A DNA stretch of 16,121 bases. Source: Sulfurovum sp. GTDB taxonomy: Bacteria; Campylobacterota; Campylobacteria; Campylobacterales; Sulfurovaceae. The notes beneath the pieces are model-generated. The model saw only the letters and a list, made by a program, of their open reading frames with translations. It had not been told where the DNA came from and did no database searches. Below, piece by piece: positions 1 through 9,661 of the stretch (the first letter of the stretch is position 1; each line of letters opens with the position of its first letter). The translations under genes were made by a program, and so were the position numbers. The stretch lies in contig DAOUPF010000003.1 of NCBI GenBank assembly GCA_030626265.1, positions 1-16,121 on the forward strand, in the 5' to 3' direction.

Positions 1-588
1 ATAAATGCTATTGAAAATATCCAACAAGGTAAAATAATAGTTGATGGCATAGATGTACATGCAAAAGAGACGAATCAAGACAAACTAAGACAAAAACTTG
101 GTATGGTTTTTCAACAATGGAACTCTTTTCCTCATCTTACCGTTTTACAAAATGCAGCCCTTGCTCCTCAAGTAGTTTTAAAAATGTCTAAAGATGAAGC
201 TATGGAGATCGCAAAAAAAGAGCTAACTCACGTTGGACTTGGAGATAAATTTGATCAATACCCTACTAGAATGTCAGGTGGTCAACAACAGCGACTAGCA
301 ATCGCAAGAGCATTGGCTATGAAACCTGATTATATGCTTTTTGATGAAGTCACCTCTGCTCTTGATCCTGAACTTGTAGGTGAAGTACTAGATACTCTAA
401 GACTTCTAAGAGATGATGGCATGACTATGATAACTGTAACTCATGAAATCTCTTTTGCAAGAGAAGTATCTGATAAAGTTGCTTTTTTTCATGAAGGTAT
501 TATAGAAGAACTCGGAACTCCACAACAAGTGATAGAAAATCCACAAAAAGAGAAAACTCAAAAATTCTTAAGTAAAGTTTTACACTAG
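1..588 (+). CDS. Polar amino acid ABC transporter ATP-binding protein (GlnQ/HisP/ArtP type), 5' end outside window
   Basis: This is the cytoplasmic ATPase of an amino acid uptake ABC importer; it hydrolyses ATP to drive transport through a partner permease. The frame is open from base 1 (INAIENIQQGKIIVDG), so the gene starts upstream of the window and the Walker A segment is not visible. Numbering codons from base 1, the visible parts are a Q-loop (VFQQW, FPHLT), the signature MSGGQQQR at about 91-98, Walker B ending in D115-E116 followed by a SALDPE D-loop, and the switch histidine at 148 (TVTHE). The Q-loop and the QQQR signature are characteristic of the polar amino acid subfamily. Walker B reads FDEVTSALD, a common variant of FDEPTSALD. 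The C-terminus (VIENPQKEKTQKFL) is complete and typical. Permease and binding-protein genes are presumably upstream. The exact substrate (glutamine, arginine, histidine or cystine) cannot be told from this part. Confidence 0.93.
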   Translation: MNAIENIQQGKIIVDGIDVHAKETNQDKLRQKLGMVFQQWNSFPHLTVLQNAALAPQVVLKMSKDEAMEIAKKELTHVGLGDKFDQYPTRMSGGQQQRLAIARALAMKPDYMLFDEVTSALDPELVGEVLDTLRLLRDDGMTMITVTHEISFAREVSDKVAFFHEGIIEELGTPQQVIENPQKEKTQKFLSKVLH

Positions 589-658
589 AGTTTTGAGTCT
601 AACTAGTATTAATAGTTTCTCTTCTAAAATTCAGTAATCATCAAGTTGTTATATGTAA

Positions 659-691
659 TAATTTAGTAATACTTTTAGTATTACTAAATTA
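659..691. promoter_or_regulatory. Perfect 15-bp dyad upstream of putA; candidate operator or weak terminator
   Basis: Bases 659-673 and 677-691 are exact reverse complements around a TTT centre. Inside the dyad lie two 9-bp elements, AGTAATACT (665-673) and AGTATTACT (677-685). Each is itself a palindrome of the form AGTA-n-TACT, and their centres are 12 bp apart. The stem is nearly all A/T and no T-run follows, which argues against a strong intrinsic terminator for the ABC gene. The position 116 bp before putA, and the nested palindromes, suggest a protein-binding site. The binding protein is unknown. Confidence 0.4.
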
Positions 692-806
692 ATCTTAGGT
701 GAAAAAGATGACGCATAAAAAACAACTTCAAGGAAAAGTACAAGACTTACACAAAGCTAGGCAATATCTTTAAATACTCATCAAAATAAATATTTAAGGA
801 TAAAAA

Positions 807-3800
807 ATGCAAAATAAAACAATAAGTGATGCTATAAAACTAGCAGAGCAATGGCAAAATAGAGCAACTGAACTTGTAAGTGATTTTGATAGAACTTTTT
901 ATATCAAAATGAACAAAATGTTAGAGCACCCAAAAGATAAAGCACTTCTCATAGAGCTTATGGACCAATGCTTTCGTGCAAAATCAAATGACAGAATAGC
1001 AAATCAAATAATATTTTTATTAAAAAAACATGGCATGGCACACTTTTTTACAACCAAAGATAAAACACTTTTATGGTTTTTTACAAATTTTGGAAAGTTT
1101 GTACCAAATTTGAGTGTACCAATGTTTGTAAATCAAATCAGAGAAGATACAAAAACTGTAGTGATTAAAGGCGAAGATGAGCCTTTTAATTCCCACTTAG
1201 TAAAAAGAAAAACAGAGGGTACGAGAGTAAATGTAAATCTAATCGGAGAAGTGGTCTTAGGTGAAGATGAGGCAAATGAGAGAATAGAGAAGTATCTAAA
1301 TGCTCTGTCAAATCCAAATATTGATTATATATCTATCAAGATCTCTACCATATTTTCACAGATAAATCCATTAGATTTTGATAAAACTGTTGATATCTTA
1401 GTTGAAAAGCTAACAAAAATTTATAGACAAGCTCAAGAATATCCATACATCAAACCTGATGGAAGCAAAGAAAACAAGTTTATAAATCTTGATATGGAAG
1501 AGTACAAAGATTTGGCACTTACTGTTGAAGTATTTAAGAAGACTTTAGACAAAGATGAGTTTAAAAACTTTTATGCAGGTATCGTACTTCAAGCTTATGT
1601 ACCTGATTCATTTATCTGGCAACAAAACTTGACTACATGGGCTAAACAGAGAGTAAAGGACGGTGGAAGTGCCATCAAGATTAGACTTGTAAAAGGTGCT
1701 AATATGGAGATGGAAGAGACTGAAGCCTCTCAAAAGCATTGGGAGATTGTAACTTATACTGATAAGAGCGACACTGATGCAAACTACAAAAGAATGGTAC
1801 ATTATGGTCTATTGGGTGAAAATGCCCCTAGTGTCCATATAGGAGTAGCTTCACATAATCTATTTGAATTGTCCTATTCAACTGTCTATGCTAACCAAAA
1901 CAATACATCCAATTTCCATACTTTAGAGATGCTGGAAGGCATGAGTGAAGCTGCTAGGCTTGCGATAAAAGAGATAAGCAAAGAGGTGATTTTATATGCT
2001 CCAACAGCAGCCAGAGAGCAGTTTACAAATGCTATTGCATATCTAGTGCGAAGACTTGATGAAAATACTGGTGAAAATAATTTCATACGATACTCTTTTG
2101 GTCTAGAGGTAGGAACAGCTAATTGGAACAGACAAAAAGATCTGTTTGTAGAATCATTTGATAAACTAGAGACTTTATTTGTAGGGTCCAAAAGAGTCCA
2201 AAATAGATGTAATGAAAAGTGGGATGATTTTTCAAATTCTGCATATGATACAGGGGTTTTCACAGCTGAAGCTGATACAGATTTTATTTTAGAACAAAAC
2301 CATCAATGGGCTAAAGGGATTGTAGATAAATGGAAATTTAACCCCGATACAAAACATAGTATTACTCCTATAGTTATAGGTGGTATTGAGATTAGTGAAG
2401 ATAGAGATATAACTGATTGTATAGATAAATCTCAACTTAGAGATAGTGTTCTTAGTGGTAGATTTGCAAATGCAAATGCTGATGATTTACAAAAAGCTGT
2501 CCAGATTGCAGCTGCAGATGTAGATGGATGGAGAGTAAAAACTTATGAGCAAAGACATGCTGTCTTAAAACAAGTAGCAATTAAAGTTCGAGAAAATAGA
2601 GATAACCTCATAGGAGTAGCAGCAGCAGAAGTTGGTAAAGTATTTTCAGATGTTGATGTAGAGGTATCTGAAGGTATTGACTTTATAGAGTTTTATGCAC
2701 ATAGTTCAAGATATTTTGATGACTTTGAGAACTTAGAATTTTCTGCTCGTGGAGTTGGATTGGTAGTTCCTCCTTGGAATTTCCCAATCGCTATACCGAT
2801 GGGTGGAATCAGTGCAACATTGGCTGCTGGAAACACAGTAATCATCAAACCAGCATCAGCAGCTGCTCTATGTGCCTATGAGATATGTAAGTGTTTTTGG
2901 GATGCAGGAGTGAGTAAAAACACTCTACAATTCGTCCCTTGTCCTGGATCACTAGCAGGAAAACATCTCATATCAAACAGAGCGATAGATTTTGTCATCT
3001 TAACAGGTGGAGAAGATACAGCATACAATATGCTACGCACTAGACCAGATCTATTTTTGACAGCTGAGACTGGTGGAAAAGATGCAACGATAGTTACAAA
3101 TATGGCTGATCGCGAACAAGCAGTTAAAAATGTATGTCTTAGTGCCTTTGGAAACTCTGGTCAAAAATGTAGTGCAACATCACTGCTGATACTTGAGGAT
3201 GAAGTCTATACAGATGAGGGATTCAAAAAAGCTTTAATCGACACTGCACAGTCAATGAATATTGGTTCTGTATGGGATTTTAAAAATATCATTGGGACAT
3301 TGGCAAGTAAGGTATCTGGAGATCTTAAAACTGCTATAAAAGATCTAGATAATGGTGAGTCATGGGCATTGGAGCCAAAATTTCTAGATGATAATCTTTA
3401 TATGCTAAAACCTTCTATTAGATGGGGAGTAAAGGAGGGTTCTTTTTGTCATATGACTGAACTATTTGGTCCAGTACTCTCTGTGATGCGGGCTAGTGAT
3501 CTGAAACATGCGATAAAGATAGTCAATGATACTGGGTATGGATTAACTAGTGGGATTGAGTCTTTGGACGAGAGAGAAGTGGCTTTCTGGAAAGAGAATA
3601 TAATAGCTGGAAATCTATACATAAATAGAGGTACTACAGGGGCTATAGTCTTGAGACAGCCATTTGGTGGCATGGCCAAATCTGCAATCGGAGCTGGAAG
3701 AAAAGCTGGATTTTATAACTACATAACTCAATTTGTAAACTTTACCGAGAAAGATACTCCAAAAGTATCTAAAAAGTATACAAATGATTTAACAACATTT

Positions 3801-4358
3801 ATAGATGGCTGCGATATCGAAGATAAAGAGAAGCTCCAAATTGCACTTCAGTCATATTTAGAAAACTATGAAAATGAGTTTAGTGTAGAAAAGGACTACT
3901 GTAATGTTCGTGGAGAGGATAATCATTTTAGATACTTGAGTTTAAAAAATGTGGTCATCAGGGTAGAGAAAGATGATACTATTTTTGAAGTAGTTTCTAG
4001 AATATTAGCTTCTAGAGTATCAAAAGTTGATTTTACTGTCTCTATAAATGAAAATCAAAATGTTTTTGAGTTTTTAGAAAGCTCAAAAGAGTTATTTGCT
4101 GTCAATGATAGTCTAATCAAACAAAATGATGATGAGTTTGCAAAAACTCTACAACAATTTGAAAGAGTAATATACTCAAATACAGACAAAGTACCAACTC
4201 AAATCTTTGAAAGTTCTATAAAAACAACTACTTTTATAGTAAGACAACCACCAATGATGGAGGGTAGATTGGAGCTATTGAACTATTTTGAAGAGCAGTC
4301 CATATCACACTCTTATCATAGATATGGAAATATTGGGGCTAGGCAATATAATAGTTAA
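807..4358 (+). CDS. putA: Bifunctional proline dehydrogenase / L-glutamate-gamma-semialdehyde dehydrogenase PutA (no RHH domain)
   Basis: PutA converts proline to glutamate in two steps: FAD-dependent proline dehydrogenase, then NAD-dependent P5C/glutamate semialdehyde dehydrogenase, with channelling between the active sites. Electrons from the first step go to membrane quinone. The PRODH barrel covers roughly residues 130-470, with [12 protein letters not shown] near 290 and YLVRRLDEN near 413. The aldehyde dehydrogenase domain covers roughly 520-985, with PWNF (N658), catalytic Glu in TAETGGK (E754) and catalytic Cys in GQKCSAT (C788). About 190 further residues end in [13 protein letters not shown], consistent with the extra C-terminal domain and terminal motif of longer PutA types. 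The protein starts [12 protein letters not shown], so the DNA-binding ribbon-helix-helix of the E. coli type is absent and self-repression is not expected. AAGGA (796-800) is well placed before ATG 807. The length of 1183 aa suits the family in Campylobacterota. Confidence 0.97.
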   Translation: MQNKTISDAIKLAEQWQNRATELVSDFDRTFYIKMNKMLEHPKDKALLIELMDQCFRAKSNDRIANQIIFLLKKHGMAHFFTTKDKTLLWFFTNFGKFVPNLSVPMFVNQIREDTKTVVIKGEDEPFNSHLVKRKTEGTRVNVNLIGEVVLGEDEANERIEKYLNALSNPNIDYISIKISTIFSQINPLDFDKTVDILVEKLTKIYRQAQEYPYIKPDGSKENKFINLDMEEYKDLALTVEVFKKTLDKDEFKNFYAGIVLQAYVPDSFIWQQNLTTWAKQRVKDGGSAIKIRLVKGANMEMEETEASQKHWEIVTYTDKSDTDANYKRMVHYGLLGENAPSVHIGVASHNLFELSYSTVYANQNNTSNFHTLEMLEGMSEAARLAIKEISKEVILYAPTAAREQFTNAIAYLVRRLDENTGENNFIRYSFGLEVGTANWNRQKDLFVESFDKLETLFVGSKRVQNRCNEKWDDFSNSAYDTGVFTAEADTDFILEQNHQWAKGIVDKWKFNPDTKHSITPIVIGGIEISEDRDITDCIDKSQLRDSVLSGRFANANADDLQKAVQIAAADVDGWRVKTYEQRHAVLKQVAIKVRENRDNLIGVAAAEVGKVFSDVDVEVSEGIDFIEFYAHSSRYFDDFENLEFSARGVGLVVPPWNFPIAIPMGGISATLAAGNTVIIKPASAAALCAYEICKCFWDAGVSKNTLQFVPCPGSLAGKHLISNRAIDFVILTGGEDTAYNMLRTRPDLFLTAETGGKDATIVTNMADREQAVKNVCLSAFGNSGQKCSATSLLILEDEVYTDEGFKKALIDTAQSMNIGSVWDFKNIIGTLASKVSGDLKTAIKDLDNGESWALEPKFLDDNLYMLKPSIRWGVKEGSFCHMTELFGPVLSVMRASDLKHAIKIVNDTGYGLTSGIESLDEREVAFWKENIIAGNLYINRGTTGAIVLRQPFGGMAKSAIGAGRKAGFYNYITQFVNFTEKDTPKVSKKYTNDLTTFIDGCDIEDKEKLQIALQSYLENYENEFSVEKDYCNVRGEDNHFRYLSLKNVVIRVEKDDTIFEVVSRILASRVSKVDFTVSINENQNVFEFLESSKELFAVNDSLIKQNDDEFAKTLQQFERVIYSNTDKVPTQIFESSIKTTTFIVRQPPMMEGRLELLNYFEEQSISHSYHRYGNIGARQYNS

Positions 4359-4396
4359 GATATAGGGAACCTATTGTTAGAGGTTCCCTATATCTT
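4357..4396 (+). terminator. 16-bp perfect hairpin overlapping the putA stop codon
   Basis: Bases 4357-4372 and 4381-4396 are exact reverse complements with an 8-base loop. The stem begins inside the putA TAA and has a GC-containing core (AGGGAACCT). It is very likely the putA transcription terminator, although no clear T-run follows the right arm. It also separates putA from the mutS promoter region. Confidence 0.7.
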
Positions 4397-4447
4397 CTAA
4401 CCCTATTTGTGATAAAATCTATCTCAATAAAACATAGGGCATTACTC

Positions 4448-7381
4448 GTGGATAAAATCACCAAAATACTTTCGCAAAAAAAGAAACTCCTGACAGAGAT
4501 TTACTTTGACTTACAGCTTTACTTTGAAGACAAGTATGGTAGGGATGCATTGGTTTTGATGGAGATTGGGACTTTTTTTGAGGTGTATGAGGTCAACAAT
4601 GATGAACTAAAAGTTGGTAAAGCCAAAGAGATAGCAGAACTGCTAAATATACAGCTAACTCGAAAAAGTAAAGCCGTACTAGAAAACAGCGTGAACAATC
4701 CACTACTAGCAGGTGTGCCCGCGGTATCTCTGGATAGATATCTCTCTCGTCTCATAGCTACTAAAAAATATACCATCATAGTAGTCAAACAAAAAGGCGA
4801 AATGCCAAATGTCAAGCGATATGTAGCCAATATCATCTCTCCAGGTACTAACTTTGAGTACTTATCTGAGCCTAGTGAGAACAATATCGTCTCACTCCTC
4901 ATAGATGAAAACTCAGGTATCTACTCTGTGGGATATGCCGCTATAGATGTAAGCACTGGCAAAACTATATGCAATGAGATACACTCTACTCGTGATGACA
5001 AGACATATGCACTAGATGAAGCATTTAATCTACTGCAAACTTACAGCACCTCTGAAGTCATCATCACACTAGAGGGCAGAGAGATAGACCAGGCATGGCT
5101 TATTCACTACCTAGAGCTAGGCTCGCTGCATCACTCTGTCAACACAAAGCGTTTTAAAATCAGCTTCCAAAATGAGCTCTTCACCCGTATATTTGAGATA
5201 AACTCATTTCTCTCTGCTATAGAGTTTCTAGACCTTGAGAGACACCCATATACCACTGAAGCACTCACTATACTCATAGATTTCATCATCGAACATGATG
5301 AAAGTATCATAGAGAAGATGAACAAGCCACAGTTTCTAGGATCCAATCGCTATATGTATATCGGTAATAACGCCATGGAACAGCTCTCCGTCATCTCTCG
5401 TGATCCATCAGATATCACCTTACTAGACCTTATAGACAAAACCTCTACAGCTTTTGGAAAAAGACTACTCAAAGAGAGACTACTAAACCCCATCTGTGAT
5501 AAAGCCCTACTAGAAGAGCGGTACAGTCTCACAGAGCTTTTACTGCCTTCCATCAATCGCTTTGAGACACACCTCAAACAGATATATGACTTGGAGCGAA
5601 TAGCTAGGCGAATCAAACTACGAAAACTCCATCCAGTAGAACTCACCTATATCAGTATGTCACTAGAGTCCATATTAAAGCTACTAGATGATGCCCATGC
5701 AAATGGCTTGGAGATAGAGGGCAATCTCTTTGATGAGACTAGAGAGATGCTAGGAGTTCTCAATGACACTTTTGAGCTAGATATCTGTGCACGGTTTCGT
5801 ATAGAGCAGATTAATGACAATATATTCAAAGATGGCATATACCCAGCCATAGACACTATCATAAAAACCCAACAAAAAGAGGTAGACAAGATGGATAGCG
5901 TCGCCTCTCATGTAGAAGCACTGTTTGAAAAAGACAAGCTATTCTCTGGTAGTACACGATACACAACTGTAGGGTATATGGAGAGTGAGGGGTACTATAT
6001 CAATCTGACAAAAAATAGATTTACCCTCATAGAGAAATCTCTCAAAGACTCTTTTGTCACTATTGACAAGCAGCATCACTTTTTCAAAGACTTTCACTAT
6101 AAATACCTCAAAAATGCAGTCAAAGTACAAGCCCCTCTATTTGAAGAGATTACTAGAGCCTATGAGACTTCACAGGTCAAGCTAGTATCTCTGGTAAAAC
6201 AACGCTACATAGAGAGTCTAGATGTACTGGAAAATAGATTCTCACTCCTGCTTGATAAGCTCATAGCATTTATAGCAAACATAGATGTAGCTATATCCAA
6301 TGCCAAATGCTCCAAACAGATGAATCTAACTCGCCCCATCATCGAAGATGGTAATTTCTATGAAGCCATAGCTCTACGTCACCCTATCATCGAAGCAAAT
6401 GATGAGAGAGGGATATATATACCAAATGATGTATTTCTAGGAGAGAACAATAGTACAAAGCACAACCATATCACACTAAATGCAAGTGATGAGGAAGATG
6501 TACTAGGAGTCTTGCTATATGGTATCAACTCTTCTGGTAAATCATCTCTGATGAAGAGCATTGGGCTCTCTGTAGTCCTTGCTCAGGCAGGCTTTTATGT
6601 GCCAGCTGTAGAGCTACGATTTGGGCTATATGACAAGCTATTTACCCGTATAGTATCCAAAGACAATCTATACAAAGGTCTATCTACCTTTAGCGTAGAG
6701 ATGATGGAGCTGAAAAATATATTTAACCGTGCAGATGAAAGATCTCTCATATTAGGAGACGAGATAAGCCAAGGTACTGAGACTGAATCTGCCCTTGCCA
6801 TTGTCTCATCTGCTATTTTGAAGCTCATATCTCTCAAATCCACCTTTATCTTTGCTACGCACCTCCATCAGCTAGGGGGTATACCTCAACTACAAGACTT
6901 GAAGCATCTTATATTTTTACATCTAGGCATTCACTATGATGAGAGCAATGACACTCTCATCTACAACAGACTCCTACAGCTAGGCAGAGGTGATAGCCTA
7001 TATGGTCTAGAGTTTGCCAAGTCACTACACATGGACAAAGAGTTCCTACAGATGGCACAAACCATCAGAGAAAACCTAAACCACAGCACAAGCAATATCA
7101 AAAAACTAAGCAGACAAAAAAGCAGTAAATACAATAAAGATCTCTACCTAAGCCGATGTGCCCTATGTGATGCCAGCGTAGAAGATGTACACCACATATC
7201 TGCACAAAAAAATGCAAACTCTGACGGACAGATAGACCACTTCCACAAAAACCACAAATACAATCTCATACCATTATGCAAAAAACATCATAATCTAGTA
7301 CATGAAGGTAAAATAGTCATCTCTGGATTTGAGATGACTGATGAGGGGTTGAAATTGAGGTATGAGGTTATAGAAGTTTAG
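4448..7381 (+). CDS. MutS-family mismatch recognition ATPase with C-terminal HNH nuclease domain (MutS7 type)
   Basis: This is a DNA mismatch/lesion-binding ATPase with its own predicted nuclease. With start GTG 4448 (977 aa), the N-terminal mismatch-binding domain has an F-x-E motif (GTFFEVYE, F43-F44-E45), which MutS2 lacks. The ATPase has Walker [10 protein letters not shown] at 692-700, where GPNMxGKS is usual, Walker B ending in D771-E772, and an ATHLHQL motif. At the end sits an HNH/zinc domain: C904-x2-C907, H915-H916, and NLIPLC with C944, H947 and H948. Bacterial MutS7 proteins of this design occur in Campylobacterota and are related to octocoral mitochondrial and giant-virus MutS. 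A longer frame opens at GTG 4409, but that codon has no ribosome site and precedes a possible -10 box (TAAAAT, 4413-4418). GTG 4448 has TAGGG at 4435-4439, so it is preferred, with moderate certainty. No MutL is nearby; the HNH domain may supply strand cutting. Confidence 0.94.
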   Translation: MDKITKILSQKKKLLTEIYFDLQLYFEDKYGRDALVLMEIGTFFEVYEVNNDELKVGKAKEIAELLNIQLTRKSKAVLENSVNNPLLAGVPAVSLDRYLSRLIATKKYTIIVVKQKGEMPNVKRYVANIISPGTNFEYLSEPSENNIVSLLIDENSGIYSVGYAAIDVSTGKTICNEIHSTRDDKTYALDEAFNLLQTYSTSEVIITLEGREIDQAWLIHYLELGSLHHSVNTKRFKISFQNELFTRIFEINSFLSAIEFLDLERHPYTTEALTILIDFIIEHDESIIEKMNKPQFLGSNRYMYIGNNAMEQLSVISRDPSDITLLDLIDKTSTAFGKRLLKERLLNPICDKALLEERYSLTELLLPSINRFETHLKQIYDLERIARRIKLRKLHPVELTYISMSLESILKLLDDAHANGLEIEGNLFDETREMLGVLNDTFELDICARFRIEQINDNIFKDGIYPAIDTIIKTQQKEVDKMDSVASHVEALFEKDKLFSGSTRYTTVGYMESEGYYINLTKNRFTLIEKSLKDSFVTIDKQHHFFKDFHYKYLKNAVKVQAPLFEEITRAYETSQVKLVSLVKQRYIESLDVLENRFSLLLDKLIAFIANIDVAISNAKCSKQMNLTRPIIEDGNFYEAIALRHPIIEANDERGIYIPNDVFLGENNSTKHNHITLNASDEEDVLGVLLYGINSSGKSSLMKSIGLSVVLAQAGFYVPAVELRFGLYDKLFTRIVSKDNLYKGLSTFSVEMMELKNIFNRADERSLILGDEISQGTETESALAIVSSAILKLISLKSTFIFATHLHQLGGIPQLQDLKHLIFLHLGIHYDESNDTLIYNRLLQLGRGDSLYGLEFAKSLHMDKEFLQMAQTIRENLNHSTSNIKKLSRQKSSKYNKDLYLSRCALCDASVEDVHHISAQKNANSDGQIDHFHKNHKYNLIPLCKKHHNLVHEGKIVISGFEMTDEGLKLRYEVIEV

Positions 7382-7383
7382 GT

Positions 7384-7486
7384 TTTAGGAAGTGGAGACT
7401 TTAGTTCCACCTCAAATTTATAAAAATATACTATCTTTTATTGCAATGTAAGCTTTTTTGTGGGGCTGAAGCCTCCACTTCCTAAA
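7384..7486. repeat. Pair of related hairpins in inverted orientation between mutS and amt; convergent terminators or interspersed repeat
   Basis: TTTAGGAAGTGGAG (7384-7397) is the exact reverse complement of 7473-7486, and similarity continues inward with a few transitions. Each arm also forms its own small hairpin. The left one is 7392-7410 (GTGGA-G-AC, loop TTTA, GT-TCCAC). The right one is 7460-7478 (GTGGGGC, loop TGAA, GCC-T-CCAC). One lies just after the mutS stop and the other just after the amt stop, so a terminator role at the end of each gene is likely. Their shared sequence suggests two copies of one repeat element. Confidence 0.6.
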
Positions 7487-7489
7487 GTA

Positions 7490-8665
7490 TCATATCGTCC
7501 TTCTAAACTCTGGATAAGCTTCTATACCACACTCAGTGATATCTAGCCCTAACATCTCATCATCTGAATCCATCTTGAAAGTCAAGATTTTGTTTATCAC
7601 AAATAGGAATATCAATGATGTAACAAATACAAATATAGCCACAACAGTTACGCCTTTTAGCTGAGTTAGAAATGAGGTATCTGTATGGAATATACCCACT
7701 GCAAGTGTACCCCAGATACCATTGACTAAGTGAACTGAGAGTGCACCCACTGGGTCATCTATCTTGAACTTATCAAACATAGGAACGGCGAACACTACCA
7801 ATGCACCACCAATAGAACCTATGAGTATAGGAGTGTATATATCAAATACATCTGCCCCTGCTGTTACAGAGACTAACCCTCCTAGTGCACCATTGAGTAT
7901 CATAGTGATATCGATTCTTTTGTACTGTATATATACCAATATACCAGCTGCAATCGCACCTGCTAGACCACCTGTGTTAGTGTTCATGATAGTTAGAGCC
8001 ACCAGATCAGCATTTTCTTTGGAAGCTATAGAGCCTACACTACCACCATTAAATCCAAACCATCCGATCCAAAGCAAAAGAGCTCCCAGAGTTACTAGAG
8101 GAATGTTGGATGCTGGGATTACTCTGGTTTTACCATTTTTATATCTACCTTTTCTAGGACCTATGATAAGGATAGCAGCCAGAAGTGCCCATGTTCCTGT
8201 AGAGTGTATCACTGTAGCTCCTGCTAGATCATGCATAGCACTTATATCAAACATAGTACCATCTAGTATATTAGCTCCCCATGTGATGTTAACCACTAGT
8301 GGATAGATAAAAGATGCCATAATAACTGTAAATATAGATAGAGGTATAATTCTAGTCCGCTCTCCAACACCACCACTCATGATATTGATAGTCTTACCTA
8401 CAAATGCCATCTGAAACAAAAATAGAGCCCACTTGCTCACACTCTCACTCTCCCAAGTACCAAAGGCAAACTCATAACCTACAAGTAAAAATGTCAAAGA
8501 TGCTACTGCATATATCATCACATTGACAGTAAGCACTGCTGTGACATTTTTTGTCCGAACGATCCCAGCCTCTAGCATCGCAAAACCTGGTACCATAAAT
8601 ATAATAAGGGTCATACTAAAAATCATAAATAGTGTATCTATGACATAAGATAAATCAGCATCCAT
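7490..8665 (-). CDS. amt: Ammonium transporter, Amt/MEP/Rh family
   Basis: This inner-membrane channel takes up ammonium. The 391-residue product is strongly hydrophobic with about eleven membrane segments. Conserved features are FMVPGFAMLEAGIVRTKN near 23-40, DLAGATVIH at 146-154 with pore histidine H154, WIGWFGFNGGS at 199-209, NTNTGG at 228-233, and DDPVGALSVHLVNGIWGT at 303-320 with the second pore histidine H312. The cytosolic tail has the family's GLDxxxxGxxAY element at 373-384, but reads ECGIEAY where HGExAY is usual. GGAG lies about 7 bases before ATG 8665. The segment normally reading as an ERxxF-type pore-entry loop is here MSGGVGERTRI. No glnK is adjacent, although Amt genes are often paired with one. 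Two TATAAT-like boxes on this strand (8702-8707 and 8718-8723) could serve as -10 elements. Confidence 0.95.
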   Translation of the reverse strand: MDADLSYVIDTLFMIFSMTLIIFMVPGFAMLEAGIVRTKNVTAVLTVNVMIYAVASLTFLLVGYEFAFGTWESESVSKWALFLFQMAFVGKTINIMSGGVGERTRIIPLSIFTVIMASFIYPLVVNITWGANILDGTMFDISAMHDLAGATVIHSTGTWALLAAILIIGPRKGRYKNGKTRVIPASNIPLVTLGALLLWIGWFGFNGGSVGSIASKENADLVALTIMNTNTGGLAGAIAAGILVYIQYKRIDITMILNGALGGLVSVTAGADVFDIYTPILIGSIGGALVVFAVPMFDKFKIDDPVGALSVHLVNGIWGTLAVGIFHTDTSFLTQLKGVTVVAIFVFVTSLIFLFVINKILTFKMDSDDEMLGLDITECGIEAYPEFRRTI

Positions 8666-8701
8666 TGAAAAGCTCCAGTTGTTTTAAATTATTAATTTGA
8701 A

Positions 8702-8723
8702 ATTATATCATAGTGTAATTATA
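8702..8723 (-). promoter_or_regulatory. Two possible -10 boxes upstream of amt
   Basis: Read on the minus strand, TATAAT occurs exactly at 8707-8702 and again at 8723-8718, 37 and 53 bases before the amt start codon. No good -35 element or sigma-54 motif was recognised, so either box could be the promoter and chance occurrence in this A/T-rich gap is possible. Confidence 0.3.
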
Positions 8724-8763
8724 GTAGATTCAGTTTATTGCCTATTTTTTAATCATTTTTAAC

Positions 8764-9588
8764 CTACACCCAAATATTATCAATCAATCTAGGCTTCCCT
8801 ACCCAAGCAGCTACGAGTATCATACTATTGCCTATCTCCACTTTGTCTATCTCATTAAAGGTTCTATCAACTATAGCTACATACTCTACCTCATCAACAA
8901 CTGAGAGTATCTCTACCATCTCTGCTTTTATCTGGGCAGAGTCTAGCTCACCACTAATGATGAGATTGGTAGCTTTTTGCAAGGATTTGGATAGTGCCAA
9001 GGCTCTGATCTTCTCTTCTGTACTTAGATACACATTTCGGCTACTTAATGCCAAGCCACTACTCTCTCTGACTATATCACATGGTACTATCTCAACATCT
9101 AAAAAGTAATCTCTTACCATCTGCATAATTAGAGCCAACTGCTGGGCATCTTTTTTACCAAAATAAGCTTTAGTAGCACCACTTAGGTTGAGTAGTTTCA
9201 TAACAACTTGTAGCATCCCATCAAAATGTCCTGGGCGGGAAGCACCCTCTAGTACATAGCCACTGATCATAGGTGCTCCGATACATAGCTCATCCCTCTC
9301 ATACATCTGAGATATGGCAGGCATAAAGAGTATATCTACACTAGCTAGTTGGCATATCTTGATATCTGCTTCATCTTTACGTGGGTATTTATCCAAGTCT
9401 TCACCATCCAAGAACTGAGTTGGGTTGACAAATATAGAGACGATGAGATTTTCATTCTCTTCTCTAGCTTTTCGTATGAGTGACAGATGCCCCTCATGCA
9501 GTGCCCCCATAGTAGGTACGAAACCTATACTACCTAGAAGTGTGTTTTTTGCCTCTTGTAACTCGTCTATCGTTCTTGCTATAATCAT
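8764..9588 (-). CDS. panC: Pantothenate synthetase (pantoate--beta-alanine ligase)
   Basis: PanC joins D-pantoate and beta-alanine using ATP, through a pantoyl-adenylate, in the last step of vitamin B5 synthesis for coenzyme A; it is cytoplasmic. The 274-residue protein has the full set of motifs: [12 protein letters not shown] with the HxGH nucleotide-binding motif at 31-34, [10 protein letters not shown] at 50-59, RPGHFDG near 118-124, YFGKKDAQQ at 142-150, and [12 protein letters not shown] at 174-185, which corresponds to the KMSKS-like loop. The frame stays open to 9822, but that extension would run antisense through prfB. ATG 9588 has AAGG about 7 bases upstream and gives the usual length. 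It is divergent from prfB with a 73-bp shared upstream region. Confidence 0.97.
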   Translation of the reverse strand: MIIARTIDELQEAKNTLLGSIGFVPTMGALHEGHLSLIRKAREENENLIVSIFVNPTQFLDGEDLDKYPRKDEADIKICQLASVDILFMPAISQMYERDELCIGAPMISGYVLEGASRPGHFDGMLQVVMKLLNLSGATKAYFGKKDAQQLALIMQMVRDYFLDVEIVPCDIVRESSGLALSSRNVYLSTEEKIRALALSKSLQKATNLIISGELDSAQIKAEMVEILSVVDEVEYVAIVDRTFNEIDKVEIGNSMILVAAWVGKPRLIDNIWV

Positions 9589-9632
9589 GGTATAACCTTG
9601 TATTTCGGGTTTATTTGATAAAATGATAACAA

Positions 9633-9638
9633 TATAAT
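9633..9638 (+). promoter_or_regulatory. Possible -10 box for prfB
   Basis: An exact TATAAT lies 24 bases before the prfB ATG in the short panC-prfB divergent gap. Transcription would begin around 9645, leaving a very short leader containing AAGGA (9645-9649). No convincing -35 was found, and the A/T richness of the gap makes a chance match possible. Confidence 0.35.
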
Positions 9639-9661
9639 TTTGAAAAGGAACTTTTTCAACT

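Noticed and set aside
708..773. 21-codon frame (MTHKKQLQGKVQDLHKARQYL) before putA
   Set aside because: The ribosome site is weak, no family is recognised, and frames this short are common by chance in A/T-rich DNA. Kept only as part of the 12-bp repeat finding.
1886..2263. 125-codon minus-strand frame inside putA
   Set aside because: It is antisense to conserved PRODH-domain sequence and has no supporting signals.
4409..4447. Upstream GTG start for the mutS gene
   Set aside because: It has no ribosome site, sits 12 bases after the putA hairpin and precedes a possible -10 box; GTG 4448 is better placed. The choice is not certain.
4519..6843. Several minus-strand open frames of 60-127 codons inside mutS
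   Set aside because: They are Ser-rich antisense shadows of a well-supported gene, without ribosome sites or recognisable motifs.
7764..8306. 180-codon open frame on the plus strand
   Set aside because: It lies wholly antisense to amt, whose motifs are complete; its composition (many Pro, Ala and Ile) reflects the complement of membrane-segment codons.
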